Shown: one piece after another, positions 11,074 to 23,212 of the stretch
Layout of the letters: every line of letters begins with the position of its first letter
Position numbering within the stretch: position 1 is the stretch's first letter
Assembly: GCF_012273895.1 (NCBI RefSeq)
Contig: NC_052128.1
Location: 5,828,001-5,892,000 of the forward strand
DNA: 64,000 bases
Origin: Zerene cesonia
Taxonomy: Eukaryota > Arthropoda > Insecta > Lepidoptera > Pieridae
Direction of reading: 5' to 3'
Translations under genes and position numbers: made by a program
The notes under the pieces: generated by a model
What the model was told of the DNA's origin: nothing
Database searches by the model: none
Seen by the model: only the letters and a program-made list of their open reading frames with translations

Positions 11074-14000
11074 TTATTCTATAAAACTACTAACTGCAAC
11101 TTCAACAGCCCGCCAGACCTCATCAATAACATCTCCAATTTCACTTTCAGCAAATACAACACCATTATCACCTCTGGGCGCAATATCAATATTGAACGCA
11201 TACAATATTTCGTTTATACTAAAATAATCTGCACTAGTACCGGACGCCCTGTCTCCATATGCTAAAGAACCTACGTCTGCTTTATAATCAGCACCAATCG
11301 CGTTAACCATGTCATTCGCTAGGAAATAATGTTGGCGGAACATGCCGCTTGCTGCTTTCTCATATTGCCAAGGGTACGATACAAATCCTCCTGTGTTCTG
11401 TAGGGAAATGTACAGTTGTATTCCACGACCATGTTCTTCGAGCAAGGAACGTATGAATCTACTTTCTGGTTCCGAAAATGGTTCGATGCCAGCGTATAAG
11501 TGACTGCAAGGGCTACTGCTAGAGTCGGAAACTGCCCAGCCGATGTCGAAGTTTCGGTTGATATTCACCCCTGGACAAATGTGGCCAAGGTTGCTTCGTA
11601 AGCTTCGTGATTTTGTCCAGAAACGGAGCTGAAAATAAAAGATTAAGAATTATGTTTCAAAATTGAGATATAAGTTCTAACTGTAATTTAAAATAAATTA
11701 TCGACCAAGGAAATACATAACAATAATCCTCAACTTTGCAGGCAATTAAAAGTTACAAATTTTTAAAGGATTTTAAACGTGATTTATTCATTAAACTATT
11801 TAACCCGACGTTTCGACTTAGCAGCGACCGTGGTCACGGACAGAATAAGACGTTACATGTCTTGAAGGTTTTGCAGGCAATTTTAAAGTAAATAAAATTT
11901 ATTTAATGATACATATGTAAAATCTCACCCCTAACACAAAGGATACAGAACTTTATAAAAAAAACATTTATAAAATTCAAGCACTTAGTATAATTTTTCA
12001 TAGCAGAAGTAAAACAATTAAATCAGAACACCGCAAGGTTTTAAACGTTCAAGATTAACTATGCTCTCAAAGGAGATTAAGCGCTCGGCACAAATAAAAA
12101 CAAGCGCAATAATGCTTTGTTCCCGGAGCCTGTTTTGAAAAGGGAAACTTAAACAGCTCGCAGTTAACAAAGATCTGCTTATGAAATTTCAATCTAAACT
12201 CTGAACGCGTTCATATATTTCATGCATGCAGGTGATGTAATTGCTGCTGGAGATTTACATCGGAAATTGTTGATTCTATTAGCAATGTTGTAGCGCTTGA
12301 CTTGGTCCACTTGGATAGGATGGTCACGGGCGAAAAACTAAGAATAGAAGATGACCTCTTCCTACATTTTCAATCGATTAAAGCCAAATATAAACAAAAC
12401 GTACTTACATTCGTGTGTGTATATTCATATCCATCTGGATTCACCACAGGCACAATAATCCAGACAAAATTTTCTAAAAACTTCCTATCGTCAATCACTT
12501 TATTAACCATATTAAGAGCAGCTGGAACAGTTATCCACTGCCGTGGTATAATACCACCTTCTATAATAATAACTGGTTTGGATGTGTTTGAATAATTTGC
12601 GAGTCGCAAATACACGAGGGGTCTGCCTTCATCAGTCTCACCAGCAATTACTAACTTCGCATCTATTTCTGTTGAGTTTTGGTAAGCGCTCTCGATTGAT
12701 CGCATGTGATCTAAAATCTGAAATAAAAATCAAATTCAAATTTGTTTGAATTAATGAATGACAATTCTTTATTGCGTAAAAAATCAAAAAATAAGCAGGC
12801 GTACAAAAAACTTAAATTAAATTCGCAAAGGGCGGTCTTATCCCTAGGTAGCGATCTCTACCAGGCAATTTATTAAATCAAACACTTAGAAGTCGTGTAG
12901 TTTGTTATTATATATATTACTATTATTGCACAAACAGTTTATTGCCATTTTATAACATAGTTTTCATATTCATACCATGTTCTTGAATTTTACCATTGGA
13001 ATTGATTCATCTTGATTTTATTTTCAATTCGATTATAATTTTTGTCCAACCTTGATCTTGAAAGTCTCGAAAAATCGTCCTGTTTTCTATAAATCTTAAC
13101 ATTTACCAACTCATTTATAAACCCAAGATTTAGTAAAACTTTTTTTATGTCATATGGAACTAGTGGGCCTGCGACCTCCGTCCATGAACATTTTCAGGTG
13201 GGTAAGGTCATTTGCAAATGGATTGCCCACTTTAAAGGAAAGGCATTTAGCTTTACATGTATACTTAAAGTACATACACGATATATGTATATGACACAAG
13301 ACATCTAAGATGCTGATTAAAGACAAGGCATAATAATTTACTAATGCCCTTATCAAAATTATTTACTATTGTCGCTTATCATAAGATCGGATTAGTTTTT
13401 ACGTCCAATCAATTTTTTAATGAATATTTTCATTATTTAATCATATACACTTAATCTTGTAAAACAAAAACATGATGATATAGCGAAAATCATTTTTATT
13501 AAATAACTAATACTATAAATGCGAAAGTTTGTAAGGATGTGTGTGTGTGTTTGTTGCACTTTCATGCTAAAACTACTAAACCGATTGCAATGAAATTTGT
13601 TACGTATACAGCTGGACATCTGGAAAAACATATAGGCAACTTTTTATCCCGATATTCCTACGGGATACGGACTTACGCGGGTGAAACCGCGGGGCGCAGC
13701 TAGTTATTTATAAATGGTACTTGGAAATGTATTTTTTCTATTTTTTTACTTGTGAAATTTGTAGGTATTGTAAATTTAATTTTTTGAATAGCTTTCATCG
13801 CAGATATTATGAAAAAATAATAATCACAACAGATGGAACATACAACAGTATATGTGAAAGTTTGTTTGTTTGGATGTTTGTCAGTCAATCACGCTGAAAC
13901 AACTGAAGGGATTTTTATGAAATTTGGTATACAAATAGGGTATGAGCTAACCTGGGTGGTACGATACTTTTTATACCGATTAAATGTTCCCTTGGGATAA

Positions 14001-17000
14001 AACAGAACTCTTGATCCGCGCGGAGCTAGGACATGCGTCTATTTCTATATAAAAAATAGTATACATCTTAAAATGTTATAATTTTATTTAAGACGATTAA
14101 TTTACAACCAAATTCTTACCTTATCGTATCTGTAATAGCCTTCAAAATCGAACTCCGTATTATTTGAATTTCTCTGGCTTACCTCTGATTGAGAGAGATA
14201 TCTAGAAAAGTTTACAACTCTTATAGTATCTTAATATTATTTGATATGACAATAATATTTTTTTACAAAAATCGCCTTCAAATTGTCACAACTAGATCAA
14301 ATTTAAACGGAATCACGTAACAGGCACCAGCTTTGAAATCACATAAAAGTCAAATTGATAACCTTCCTTTTTTGAAGTCAGTTGATAATATAAAATTTAT
14401 TCTATCTCCATCTTATCAACTTAGCTAATTGCCAAATAACTAGCTTAAAGAGACAATTCATCTTCCAAATGTCAAAACTCGTTCATTAGAACGTAACATT
14501 GCAACGAACGCATTGTAAAAAAATATTATAAATGATTATGAATAAATAAAAATAAATTTATTTTCTAAAATATTATGAAATATAGCTTTTAAGAGCCCTC
14601 AATAGTTCGAGTGGTTTAGAGATATATTTTTTCCTTACGTCTCGTAACGTTTTCTCTAGTTAGAACTAGTAGTAAATAAGCATTAAGATAGAACTACTTT
14701 TAACTAAGCAAAACGCGATGTAACGAAGAACGAGTTTTAACTGTACCATAGGTATATAATGAAAGAGGTTACTATATAGTCTATATTAAATTAAAAGACG
14801 GGTAAATGTTGCTATGTACAAGAAATTTATTCACAAATCACGTACAGGGACTGAAAGAGGGTCCATCTCACAATGATATAAATTGTTTGAATCATGCAAA
14901 TCTATTTGACTGGCTCGGAGATAAACAACCTTTGAAGTATTTTCTTATTTCTTTAAGGGCACCCTTGCTCGTGTTTAATTGTTTGATATTTCGTTTAAAA
15001 TGTTAATGTATATGGTTCAGAACATTAACTTTAATCTTTTAAATACAATTCGTTAAAAACTTACCCGTATGAACGTAGAGATAATTTTGTGGCGGACACA
15101 TTTGCAAGACCGTGAAGAAAACAAGTAAATAATAGTCATTTTTTTGAAATAAATTTTTCTTTTTGTTTACCCAATCATTAGTATGAGATATATATACCTA
15201 GTCTTGCCATAAATATTGTAATAAAGAAAAAAGAAAATTGTTAACTGCAAATAACATTTATTANNNNNNNNNNNNNNNNNNNNNNNNNNNNNNNNNNNNN
15301 NNNNNNNNNNNNNNNNNNNNNNNNNNNNNNNNNNNNNNNNNNNNNNNNNNNNNNNNNNNNNNNNNNNNNNNNNNNNNNNNNNNNNNNNNNNNNNNNNNNN
15401 NNNNNNNNNNNNNNNNNNNNNNNNNNNNNNNNNNNNNNNNNNNNNNNNNNNNNNNNNNNNNNNNNNNNNNNNNNNNNNNNNNNNNNNNNNNNNNNNNNNN
15501 NNNNNNNNNNNNNNNNNNNNNNNNNNNNNNNNNNNNNNNNNNNNNNNNNNNNNNNNNNNNNNNNNNNNNNNNNNNNNNNNNNNNNNNNNNNNNNNNNNNN
15601 NNNNNNNNNNNNNNNNNNNNNNNNNNNNNNNNNNNNNNNNNNNNNNNNNNNNNNNNNNNNNNNNNNNNNNNNNNNNNNNNNNNNNNNNNNNNNNNNNNNN
15701 NNNNNNNNNNNNNNNNNNNNNNNNNNNNNNNNNNNNNNNNNNNNNNNNNNNNNNNNNNNNNNNNNNNNNNNNNNNNNNNNNNNNNNNNNNNNNNNNNNNN
15801 NNNNNNNNNNNNNNNNNNNNNNNNNNNNNNNNNNNNNNNNNNNNNNNNNNNNNNNNNNNNNNNNNNNNNNNNNNNNNNNNNNNNNNNNNNNNNNNNNNNN
15901 NNNNNNNNNNNNNNNNNNNNNNNNNNNNNNNNNNNNNNNNNNNNNNNNNNNNNNNNNNNNNNNNNNNNNNNNNNNNNNNNNNNNNNNNNNNNNNNNNNNN
16001 NNNNNNNNNNNNNNNNNNNNNNNNNNNNNNNNNNNNNNNNNNNNNNNNNNNNNNNNNNNNNNNNNNNNNNNNNNNNNNNNNNNNNNNNNNNNNNNNNNNN
16101 NNNNNNNNNNNNNNNNNNNNNNNNNNNNNNNNNNNNNNNNNNNNNNNNNNNNNNNNNNNNNNNNNNNNNNNNNNNNNNNNNNNNNNNNNNNNNNNNNNNN
16201 NNNNNNNNNNNNNNNNNNNNNNNNNNNNNNNNNNNNNNNNNNNNNNNNNNNNNNNNNNNNNNNGATTCGAAATTCAAATGTAATATTTTTTTATAATTAA
16301 GTGTAACAGTATTTATGGCCAGACTAAGTATATATATATAGTCCTAGTCCGTATATAGTCCATAGATATATAGTCCATAGGTCCCCAACTATGTATTTTG
16401 CCCATCTAATGTCCCTATTATGACTTAAGGTACCAAAGGTCTATACCTACTCATATACATCTTCGATTAACACGTGTTTCTCCACCCCCAGGGTCTCCAA
16501 CTGCTCGTCAAACCAGTTGAAGTGCGAGGGGGGGACCATCGCCTGGCCCACGATATCGTGTTTGAAGGATGGTTTTCTCCAGAAATCTATCATGTCGCTT
16601 TTTAACATGTGGAAGTTATCCTGTTGTTTCTGCGTTTTAAAATGGATGTTGTATACTTGGTAGCTGGAAGAAATAATAGTATTTGTTTCAGGTATTAATT
16701 TTATTTTTCTGTAAAGCAGTGGTAACTCAGTTGAACCTCGAAACCTAGTCGAAATTACATTAAAATTCGGGGATTCGAGACGAGACAAGGGTGGAAGAAA
16801 TAAATAGATTTTTGATTACAAACATCATGAAGAAACCGGCACGTCGAAGAGTCAAAAGTTATAAAGCTATGATATGTTATATCTACCAAATCGCACTTGG
16901 AGCTTGGTGGATTATGGTCGGAACCCTTATCGGAAACACACGGAACATATATGGGCTGCTGACGATGTTGATGATGTTTATTAAAGCTATAAGTATCAAT

Positions 17001-17809
17001 TACTTCCATAGTCACCGAATTTAGAGCAACTGCAGTCTAATAGAAATCATATCTAGAAGTCCAATAGTTTGAAAGTTACAAAATACAAAAATTTGATTAT
17101 AGATACGCGTTATTAGTTAGTTATTATATATTTTATTGACTGAAATTGAGTATACAGCAATAATTAGGTTGTAACTATAAATTTGTCCAAATTCAAACAA
17201 TTTAAATGGGTCCACTGGTAGGCACCAGCTGTCAAATAAAAAAATAATCATAAAAATCGGTTCAGTAAAAAGCTATGAGGTAACCAAACAAACCATAACC
17301 ACCCAAAACCCAAACTCTAACACTCAAAAAACACAGTCGAACTGATAACTTCCTCCTTTTTTTGGAGTCAGTGTGAAGTGATCCAGTTAATTTAACTAAA
17401 CAACATTATAATATGAGACATTTTAAAAACGCTATTGCACGCAGATTACTAGAAAGACTAAATATATTTCGACATACACAATGAAGACCATAAATTCAGT
17501 ATGATTGAGAAAAAGTTCCTAAACTGAAACCGTTAGATATGTTTATACATAAATAATTGTTATAAGACCTTAAGAAGTATTATTTGATTGTTATTTATGT
17601 GATAAATAGGAAACTGCTTTTTAATTCAAAGATTGAGAGAAGCTTAAAATTTATTATAATTTTCATTATTCTGATGCGTCATCATACAAAATTCTCAATG
17701 GTATGTTATATAATTAAAGTGATTAATGTTAATCTTACCCCTTATAGAATTCATTCTTCCCAAAAACACACACAACGGAATACAAAACTAAGCAAATTAT
17801 ATAATACAT
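11074..17809 (-). CDS. Carboxypeptidase gene 2: M14A paralog with the zinc site lost (pseudoenzyme)
   Basis: Five exons on the minus strand: 17739-17809 (signal peptide), 16451-16663 (propeptide), 14120-14201, 12409-12717 and 11074-11628. All have GT-AG borders and the same phases as genes 1 and 3; 409 aa with no internal stop. Aligned on GG-FHGREW, this protein has GGIIPRQW: His69 is Ile179 and Glu72 is Gln182. The third ligand, in the ISLQNTGG segment, is Gln302 instead of His. The Tyr248 position is Asp351 and the Glu270 position is Asp373 (AFNIDIA). Kept: Arg233 (R127), Asn249 and Arg250 (N144/R145) in NINRNFD, and NPDGY. Inference: it cannot bind catalytic zinc in the normal way, so it is a pseudoenzyme, perhaps a binding protein for peptide C-termini or inhibitors. 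The intact frame and splice sites argue against a simple decaying pseudogene, though relaxed selection is not excluded. An AATAAA overlaps the stop (11073-11078). The 1000-N gap lies in intron 2. Confidence 0.9.
11765..11845 (+). repeat. Group G foldback fragment
   Basis: TTTTAAACGTGATTTATTCA, CCCGACGTTTCGACTTAGCAG and GGTCACGG correspond to one arm and loop of the group G element; it lies in the last intron of carboxypeptidase gene 2. Confidence 0.6.
13153..13245 (+). repeat. Group E fragment in carboxypeptidase gene 2 intron
   Basis: CCGTCCATGAACATTTTCAG followed by GCAAATGGATTGCCCACTTT matches the middle of group E. Confidence 0.6.
13504..13703 (+). mobile_element. Group A Helitron, near full length
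   Basis: From ACTAATACTATAAATGCG to CCGCGGGGCGCAGCTAG before T, with the terminal hairpin intact. The TCCT start has decayed. Intron of carboxypeptidase gene 2. Confidence 0.8.
13849..14041 (+). mobile_element. Group D Helitron-like element
   Basis: Group D model: TGTGAAAGTTTGTTTGTT, GATACTTTTTAT-CCGATTAAAT, CCCTTGGGATAAA, a GCGGAGC block and a TCT end. Other copies are at 47461, 51878 (reverse) and 61390. Confidence 0.6.
15264..16263. other. Assembly gap of 1000 N inside intron 2 of carboxypeptidase gene 2
   Basis: Exactly 1000 unresolved bases; the round number indicates a scaffolding placeholder, so the true distance is unknown. The flanking exons (14120-14201 and 16451-16663) join in the expected phase, so no coding sequence appears to be lost. 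Confidence 0.98.
17221..17372 (-). repeat. Interspersed repeat group H
   Basis: GGCACCAGCT at one end and GATAACTTCCTCC...GGAGTCAGT at the other; a related partial copy is at 14322-14385 and related ends are at 52250-52365 and in the acid phosphatase 3' region. It lies in the first intron of carboxypeptidase gene 2. Confidence 0.5.
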
Positions 17810-17825
17810 CTTAATTACAGTGATG

Positions 17826-17935
17826 TTTTAAAGATAATATCGCATGCATCGAATGTCGACATTTTTGAAAATTATCTTCAATTCATTGTTTATCTTTAAT
17901 TGGCTTTATCCACATAATCCATCAATGATAGATAA
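17826..17935 (-). promoter_or_regulatory. GATA-motif cluster upstream of carboxypeptidase gene 2
   Basis: Six GATA cores lie within about 110 nt, 20-130 nt upstream of the start codon: AGATAA at 17832-17837 and 17930-17935, TTATCT at 17872-17877 and 17890-17895, TTATCC at 17906-17911 and TGATAG at 17926-17931. The density is well above the surrounding DNA by eye. Such clusters are typical of midgut-expressed insect digestive genes. If real, the zinc-less paralog keeps a gut promoter. Confidence 0.4.
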
Positions 17936-19090
17936 ACATGATTATTTCATAAACATGTAGTATTTGTTAAACAGGATTTTCATTATTGTGAAATGTTTTA
18001 ACTTTGTGACTAACGTCTATGTGAATTTATTTGTTTAAGCCCATAATCCGTATTTATTGAAACTGCAGTTGTTTAAATTAAAACTACGGAAATCAGCTTA
18101 TGAACCATATTTTATCATTTAATCTTATCAATTATTTTCTTAGTATATTATCACGATTATAACATGATGAGTATATGTAAATATAACTGATTAACTAATG
18201 TTTAATCATGTTTGGACATCCCATAATATGTTTTTATGAAAAAAACATAGTCCTATTATAAAGATATCATAACGTTATATAAATAAATAGTTTGTTTGTT
18301 TAATGTCAGGAAAACTGAATCGCATTGAGAAAATATCTTGGCGTTTGTGAGTACATTTCTCGAAAAAGCGTGCAAAGTTACGTGCATTTAGAAGTATATT
18401 TAAATGTGTATCATGATTATATATATATGGCGATTTTGTGCTAACCCAAGTGATCTAGGTCATTCAGGACTTCCATGACCCACATTGTCATAAGAGTTAG
18501 ATACCAAGAAATGAGTTTTTATATAAATAATTACAAAACCAAATTGATTGTTCAACTACAATTAAAAATTCACTTTTTGTTTTTTGAATTTACTAGCTGC
18601 GCCCCGTGGCTTCACCTGCGTAAGTCCCACGGCATACCGTGGTAATATCGGGCCTATACATTATTCCAGTTGTCCAGCTATCTACGTATCAAATTTCATT
18701 GCAATCGGTTCAGTAGTTTTTGCGTGAAAGAGCAAGAAATACACACACATCCTTACAAACTTTCGCATTTATAATATTAGTAGGATGTTTGTTTTAACTA
18801 CAGGATAAATAGCTGTACATTACGCGCAGTTACTTAGCAGGTTAAGCCACTAAACGCAATTTAAAAAGGGAATTGCACACTATTGTTTTGCTTTATAAAA
18901 TATTATTAATAAAAAGAAGTATCAATAGTCATCAGTTGTAACTACTTTTCATTAAAAATCGAAATCAACTTTCAATTGTTCGATATGCCTGACTTATAGT
19001 AGAAATCAAATAAGTTTTAGGGCAAATAAATAAGTAAACAAACATTTATATTTATTCAGAAATATGAAAAAGAAAAAAAAAATCAGTTTC
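17936..19090. other. Intergenic spacer between carboxypeptidase genes 2 and 3
   Basis: No gene visible. Apart from one full group A Helitron (18593-18785) the DNA is simple AT-rich sequence, including several further TTATC motifs whose distance from gene 2 makes a promoter role uncertain. Confidence 0.6.
18593..18785 (-). mobile_element. Group A Helitron, full length, reverse
   Basis: Starts CTAGCTGCGCCCCGTGG and ends ATAATATTAGTAGGA; inserted between T and A flanks on the plus strand, as expected for an A/T Helitron target. Confidence 0.8.
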
Positions 19091-19148
19091 CAACAATTTA
19101 TTTAAAACAATGCCTTCATTAGTACAATTATTTCCGCCGGAAATTTAT

Positions 19149-22100
19149 CTATCTCAACAAATATTCAGCACCAGCCTTAATCCCTTCCCACGTTTCATAG
19201 CCAGCCTGTTCAATAAAATCTGGATCAACTAAGAAACCTAGTGCTGTCTGGAATCCAAATCTAAATCCAGGCAATTCGTAAGTGTAAGACAGAGGTATGC
19301 CAATAGATTGGGCATAATCCGCAGCAGTTCCAGAAGCTTGATAAAGAATATGGGCTGAATTTCCAACCACGTAGTTACGATTGAAAGACATCTTGACAGC
19401 ATCGATTGCTGTAGCCATATTGACTCCAACTACCTGAAGTGTTAGAGCGTTGTTTGGCAGCTGACCATTACCATATCCATACAGAATCATACTGCCAAAG
19501 CTGTGCAAATCGAAATAAATCTGGATACGGTCCTTGTACTGGTCAAAGATCGTCTTGATAGCCTGAGCTTCGGGCTCGGAGAAAGCGCGACGCCCGTGGA
19601 AGACTTCTGAGCAGCCGAAGTTGCTAGAAGCATTACCCCACATGAAGTCGAAGTTACGATTCAAATCAACCCCTCTGCAGAAGAGAGAGTAGCCAGTGGC
19701 TCGGTTCTTGCGCCAGAATCTCTCCTGCAAATTTAAAATGATTATTGAGCATTGATTATAAATTGATATATTTTTTATATTCCCTAATTTAAGACAGCAA
19801 AAAATTAAGAATTCAGTTATGTAATGGAAAAAACGAGAGTAAATAGTACTATAAGCTTTTTTACGGTCGAAGTAATGATGATGTATTTTGTCTCAAAGAT
19901 GTTGTTTAAGAACAACAAATATTCAAACACATTACTGCAATATCCATACAAATATTGTAATTTCTGTATTTAATAGAGAAATTTTAACTCCATTCTTAGA
20001 AAAAACAAGGCAATAATATATCAGCTCATATTTCTTCATCAAACTTACACCTCTGTGAGAAGCGACATATCCATCTGGGTTAGCGACAGGCAGAATGATC
20101 CAATCAATCTTGTCAACTAGGTCTTGTTCTGTGACGTCAATCACCAACTTCTGGATGGCGTACAAGCTGGCTGGTAAGGTCACCCACTCGCGGGCGTGGA
20201 GGAGGGACTGTACGAATATCACCGGCTTTTGTCTATCCTACAAGTAATGAAATTATTGGCTTAAATGTTCAATTTAGTTCGAATAAAATACAAGGAAGGT
20301 TCCTACCCAGGGTATTAGGAAATTGAGGTTAGGTTAGGCGTAAAAAATCATTCCAGCTTTTAATTCTGATCTTGCTAATGTAAATTAAAAGCTAGAATGT
20401 TTTTGTTTTTATTTACCAATCTTCTAAAACAAAACTATTAGGTATAAATAGTCTTAAAGACCTTAACGTCTCTTGTATGGACAACAAAAATGTATATCAT
20501 AAATTACTTAATAGATAAAGTAACGTTTTAGACAAGCCTAGTTGGCAATATTTTTATGAACTTTCCATTAATAAATAACCCGATAATAGTAATGAAACCA
20601 GCTTAAGTGGTATTTATTATATGATGGCAGCTGCGTGTGGAACATAATAAAAATTAGTTATCTATTGAATTTAGATAACGTATGTTACTTATGACCGTTT
20701 TTAGTTTATTGGACAAATAAGAGTCTTTATTCTATATGATGGTATATTCTATATCTGTTAATTAAAGTGACAAACAATATTTGAAAATTAACATTGAATA
20801 CTATCAGTAGGACGAGAAATTGGAATTTATTTAAATTGGTCTGCATAAACTTTGTTACTTGAAAAAAAAGTTTTTTTTTATTATTGAGGCGTTTGAAAAA
20901 TTCTTCAATATTTATTTTGACCTTCTGCTAGTTTAAAGTAATTGTTTTAATATGTATATTTGCATAAAAGCCACAATAACAGAAAATAAAGCAAAATATT
21001 TATATGAACTTAAAAACATGATTAATATTAAAATTACATCCCGATTACAAAAATACGCGACATTACGGTAAAAATAATAATAACATGTTAGACTTTTATG
21101 ATAATTTAGTACTTACTTGGAATCCAGAGCTGGAAATCTTGACGTACTTGATGGGTCTACGCTCGAAACTCCTTCCGGCAGTTTCCAGTGTTACTGTATT
21201 GGGGTACGATCTAGCCAAATTCTCTAGGAACTGGTCTACCTAGAAATACACGTTTTATTACTTAATAAACACAACAGAAAAAAAATTATAAATGTATCGA
21301 ACATTCGCTCAAAAAAAAACATTATTTGGCACTAGCTTTTCGCCCGCGACATCACCTACTTTCCAATTTCGTAATACGGTCATTCTTCATACGGATTTTC
21401 TCAGCAGTTTTTGTAGGAAACCCATGTCCGTCTAAAAGATATATCTCCTTTAGACATACAAGTAGAGTGGTGAGATTATGATACAAAAAATGTTTCACAA
21501 TTGAATAACTTGGTAGAAACTGGTTTTTATTAACTCTCTTATGATAAAAGCTTAATGCTAAAGCTGTTTAAATTACATTAAGATAGAGAAAGAGATTTAA
21601 ATTGAATAAACCTCCTTAGGAATCTTCAGTACGAGAATAATGTCATTTTTCAAATTTCATTGCAATCGGTTCAGTAGTCTTTGCGTGAAAGAGCAACAAA
21701 CACACACACATCCTTACAAACTTTCGCATTTATAATATTAGTAGGATTAGTAGGATTAATGCTTTTATTTCAAATACATTACCTCTCTGTAAGTGAGAAT
21801 TTTGTCAAACGACACTCTTCCACCGCTCAGAGGACGACTCAGCATCGCCGCTTTTGTCAACTTTACACGCTCAAGGTCAAGGAAACTAGGAAATAATGTC
21901 ACATTTTATATCACATCATTATTAGCCACATCAGGATATATTTGTTGGCAAGTGTATTATATCAATATCCAGCACATGCAGCGGAATAAGCTATGTTTTA
22001 AATTTATAACGAATGCTCTAAAACGCTTACTTATAAACAAATTTAACATTTCAACGGATATATCAACATGACCATAAATCCAATAATGAGCGCCGGTTTC

Positions 22101-23144
22101 AGCCCTTGCTGTCCCTAACTGCCTATTTACCACTTGATGATTGTTCCTTTACTTTTCAAGAAGCATACATACGGCCTCAGCCCTTTACCACTTAACCCTC
22201 GTTATTCACTATACTCTATTATACTCTATTTTTTTATGTCACAGTCGGCAATGGAGCTGGTTGGCCTGATCGTAAGCGCTACCACCGTCCATGAACATTT
22301 GGAGAGGCATAAGGTCCATTGCAGACCTTACGCCTCTACAAATGGATTGCCGATTTTAAATTGGGAAGGGATTAACCAATTAAGACTATCACATACAAAA
22401 GTATGCACACTATAACTACACACACATACAAAACATACTAAGCCAAACAGATCAGAATATAGTTCAACCATTCATTGGCCTTTAAAAACAAGCCCTCAAT
22501 ACTTACGGCTTCACATTTCGTACTTCAAGGCGATACTTCATCCCATTCAGTAAGAACAGTGCCTCCATCAAGAAGCGGTGCTCTCGCGGCACCACGACTA
22601 TAGACTCCTCACCCGGCGCCGCTCGCTGCCATAGGTCCAAGTTGTATCTCAGCTCTAAACCATGCAGAAACACTGCCTGCCTATCCGTGGCCACTGCCAC
22701 GCGGTAGACAGCATGTCTGAAATACGATTATAAAATTGAATAGTACTTAGATTTTTTTATTATATATAAACTGAAAAGCTATTAAATACATATTTAAATT
22801 TGTGGATCAATTTCCATTATGTAAGCCATATTAATTCTTTTTGACATCATTAATAATAGGAAAAATGTGACTGTGTGTTGATTCTGTTTATAATTTCTTT
22901 TCATTACACGGGTATGAAGAGCTAGTAGATCGATAATTTATGTTTATCCCTTTTCCCGTTTCCATTGAAAGTATCAATGTATGTATTAAAAATTTCAATA
23001 GCATCAGAAGCGTTCTCAATAATCATATAGATTTTTTTGTACGTCCGAATATACAAAGGCAATTTCAATTACTCACCCATCATACTTTTCGTACAAAGCC
23101 AATGCAAAAGCGAAGAACGCACAAAATACTATACACCTTAACAT
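19149..23144 (-). CDS. Carboxypeptidase gene 3 (M14A, catalytic residues complete)
   Basis: Six exons on the minus strand: 23077-23144, 22507-22716, 21783-21885, 21117-21239, 20049-20237 and 19149-19724; GT-AG borders, 422 aa. Exon 1 encodes a typical signal peptide ending in an Ala-rich region; residues about 20-115 are the activation propeptide. The catalytic set is complete: HAREW (His182, Glu185), DLHSFG (His305), Arg239 (R127), NRN (Asn253, Arg254), Tyr359 in LYQASG and Glu381 in YTYELPG. The position-255 equivalent is Ala366, so CPA-like preference for neutral or aromatic C-termini is more likely than CPB-like (inference from the family). Known role: a secreted digestive exopeptidase activated by trypsin cleavage of the propeptide. 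Its fourth and fifth exons (41 + 63 codons) together equal one 104-codon exon of gene 1, so it carries one additional phase-0 intron. Possible poly(A) signal at 19097-19102 (reverse). Confidence 0.94.
21330..21440 (-). mobile_element. Diverged CTAG-ended element fragment in carboxypeptidase gene 3 intron
   Basis: ACTAGCTTTTCGCCCGCGAC and a later CTCAGCAGTTTTTG block resemble the reverse 3' ends of the diverged Helitron groups; the rest is eroded. Confidence 0.4.
21651..21755 (-). mobile_element. Group A Helitron, 5' half only, reverse
   Basis: From CAAATTTCATTGCAATCGG to ATAATATTAGTAGGA, followed by a second TTAGTAGGA unit; the 3' hairpin half is absent. It lies just before exon 3 of carboxypeptidase gene 3. 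Confidence 0.7.
22229..22375 (+). repeat. Group E repeat (partial)
   Basis: T-run, then ATGTCACAGTCGGCAATGGA, CCACCGTCCATGAACATTTG and GGATTGCCGATTTTAAATTG. Includes a small internal inverted repeat around AAGGTCCATTGCAGACCTTA (22310-22329). Intron 2 of carboxypeptidase gene 3. Confidence 0.7.
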
Positions 23145-23174
23145 TTTAATAACGCCCAAATGCGAATCGTATCA

Positions 23175-23212
23175 CTTATCTAATTTCATTAAATATATCC
23201 GTTTGGTTATCA
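23175..23212 (-). promoter_or_regulatory. Putative promoter of carboxypeptidase gene 3 (TATA-like plus GATA)
   Basis: Read on the minus strand, TGATAA (23207-23212), a TATATTTA box (about 23189-23198) and AGATAAG (23175-23181) precede the ATG at 23144. The TATA position predicts a transcription start about 20 nt before the ATG. Based only on motifs and spacing. Confidence 0.35.

Noticed and set aside
15238..16296. Long open frames across the N run
   Set aside because: They consist of undetermined bases and say nothing about coding.
16755..17024. Open frames on both strands upstream of the gene 2 propeptide, including an alternative signal-like MMFVIKNLF start
   Set aside because: The alternative frame stops before any donor; the exon at 17739-17809 fits phase, donor and signal peptide and was chosen instead.
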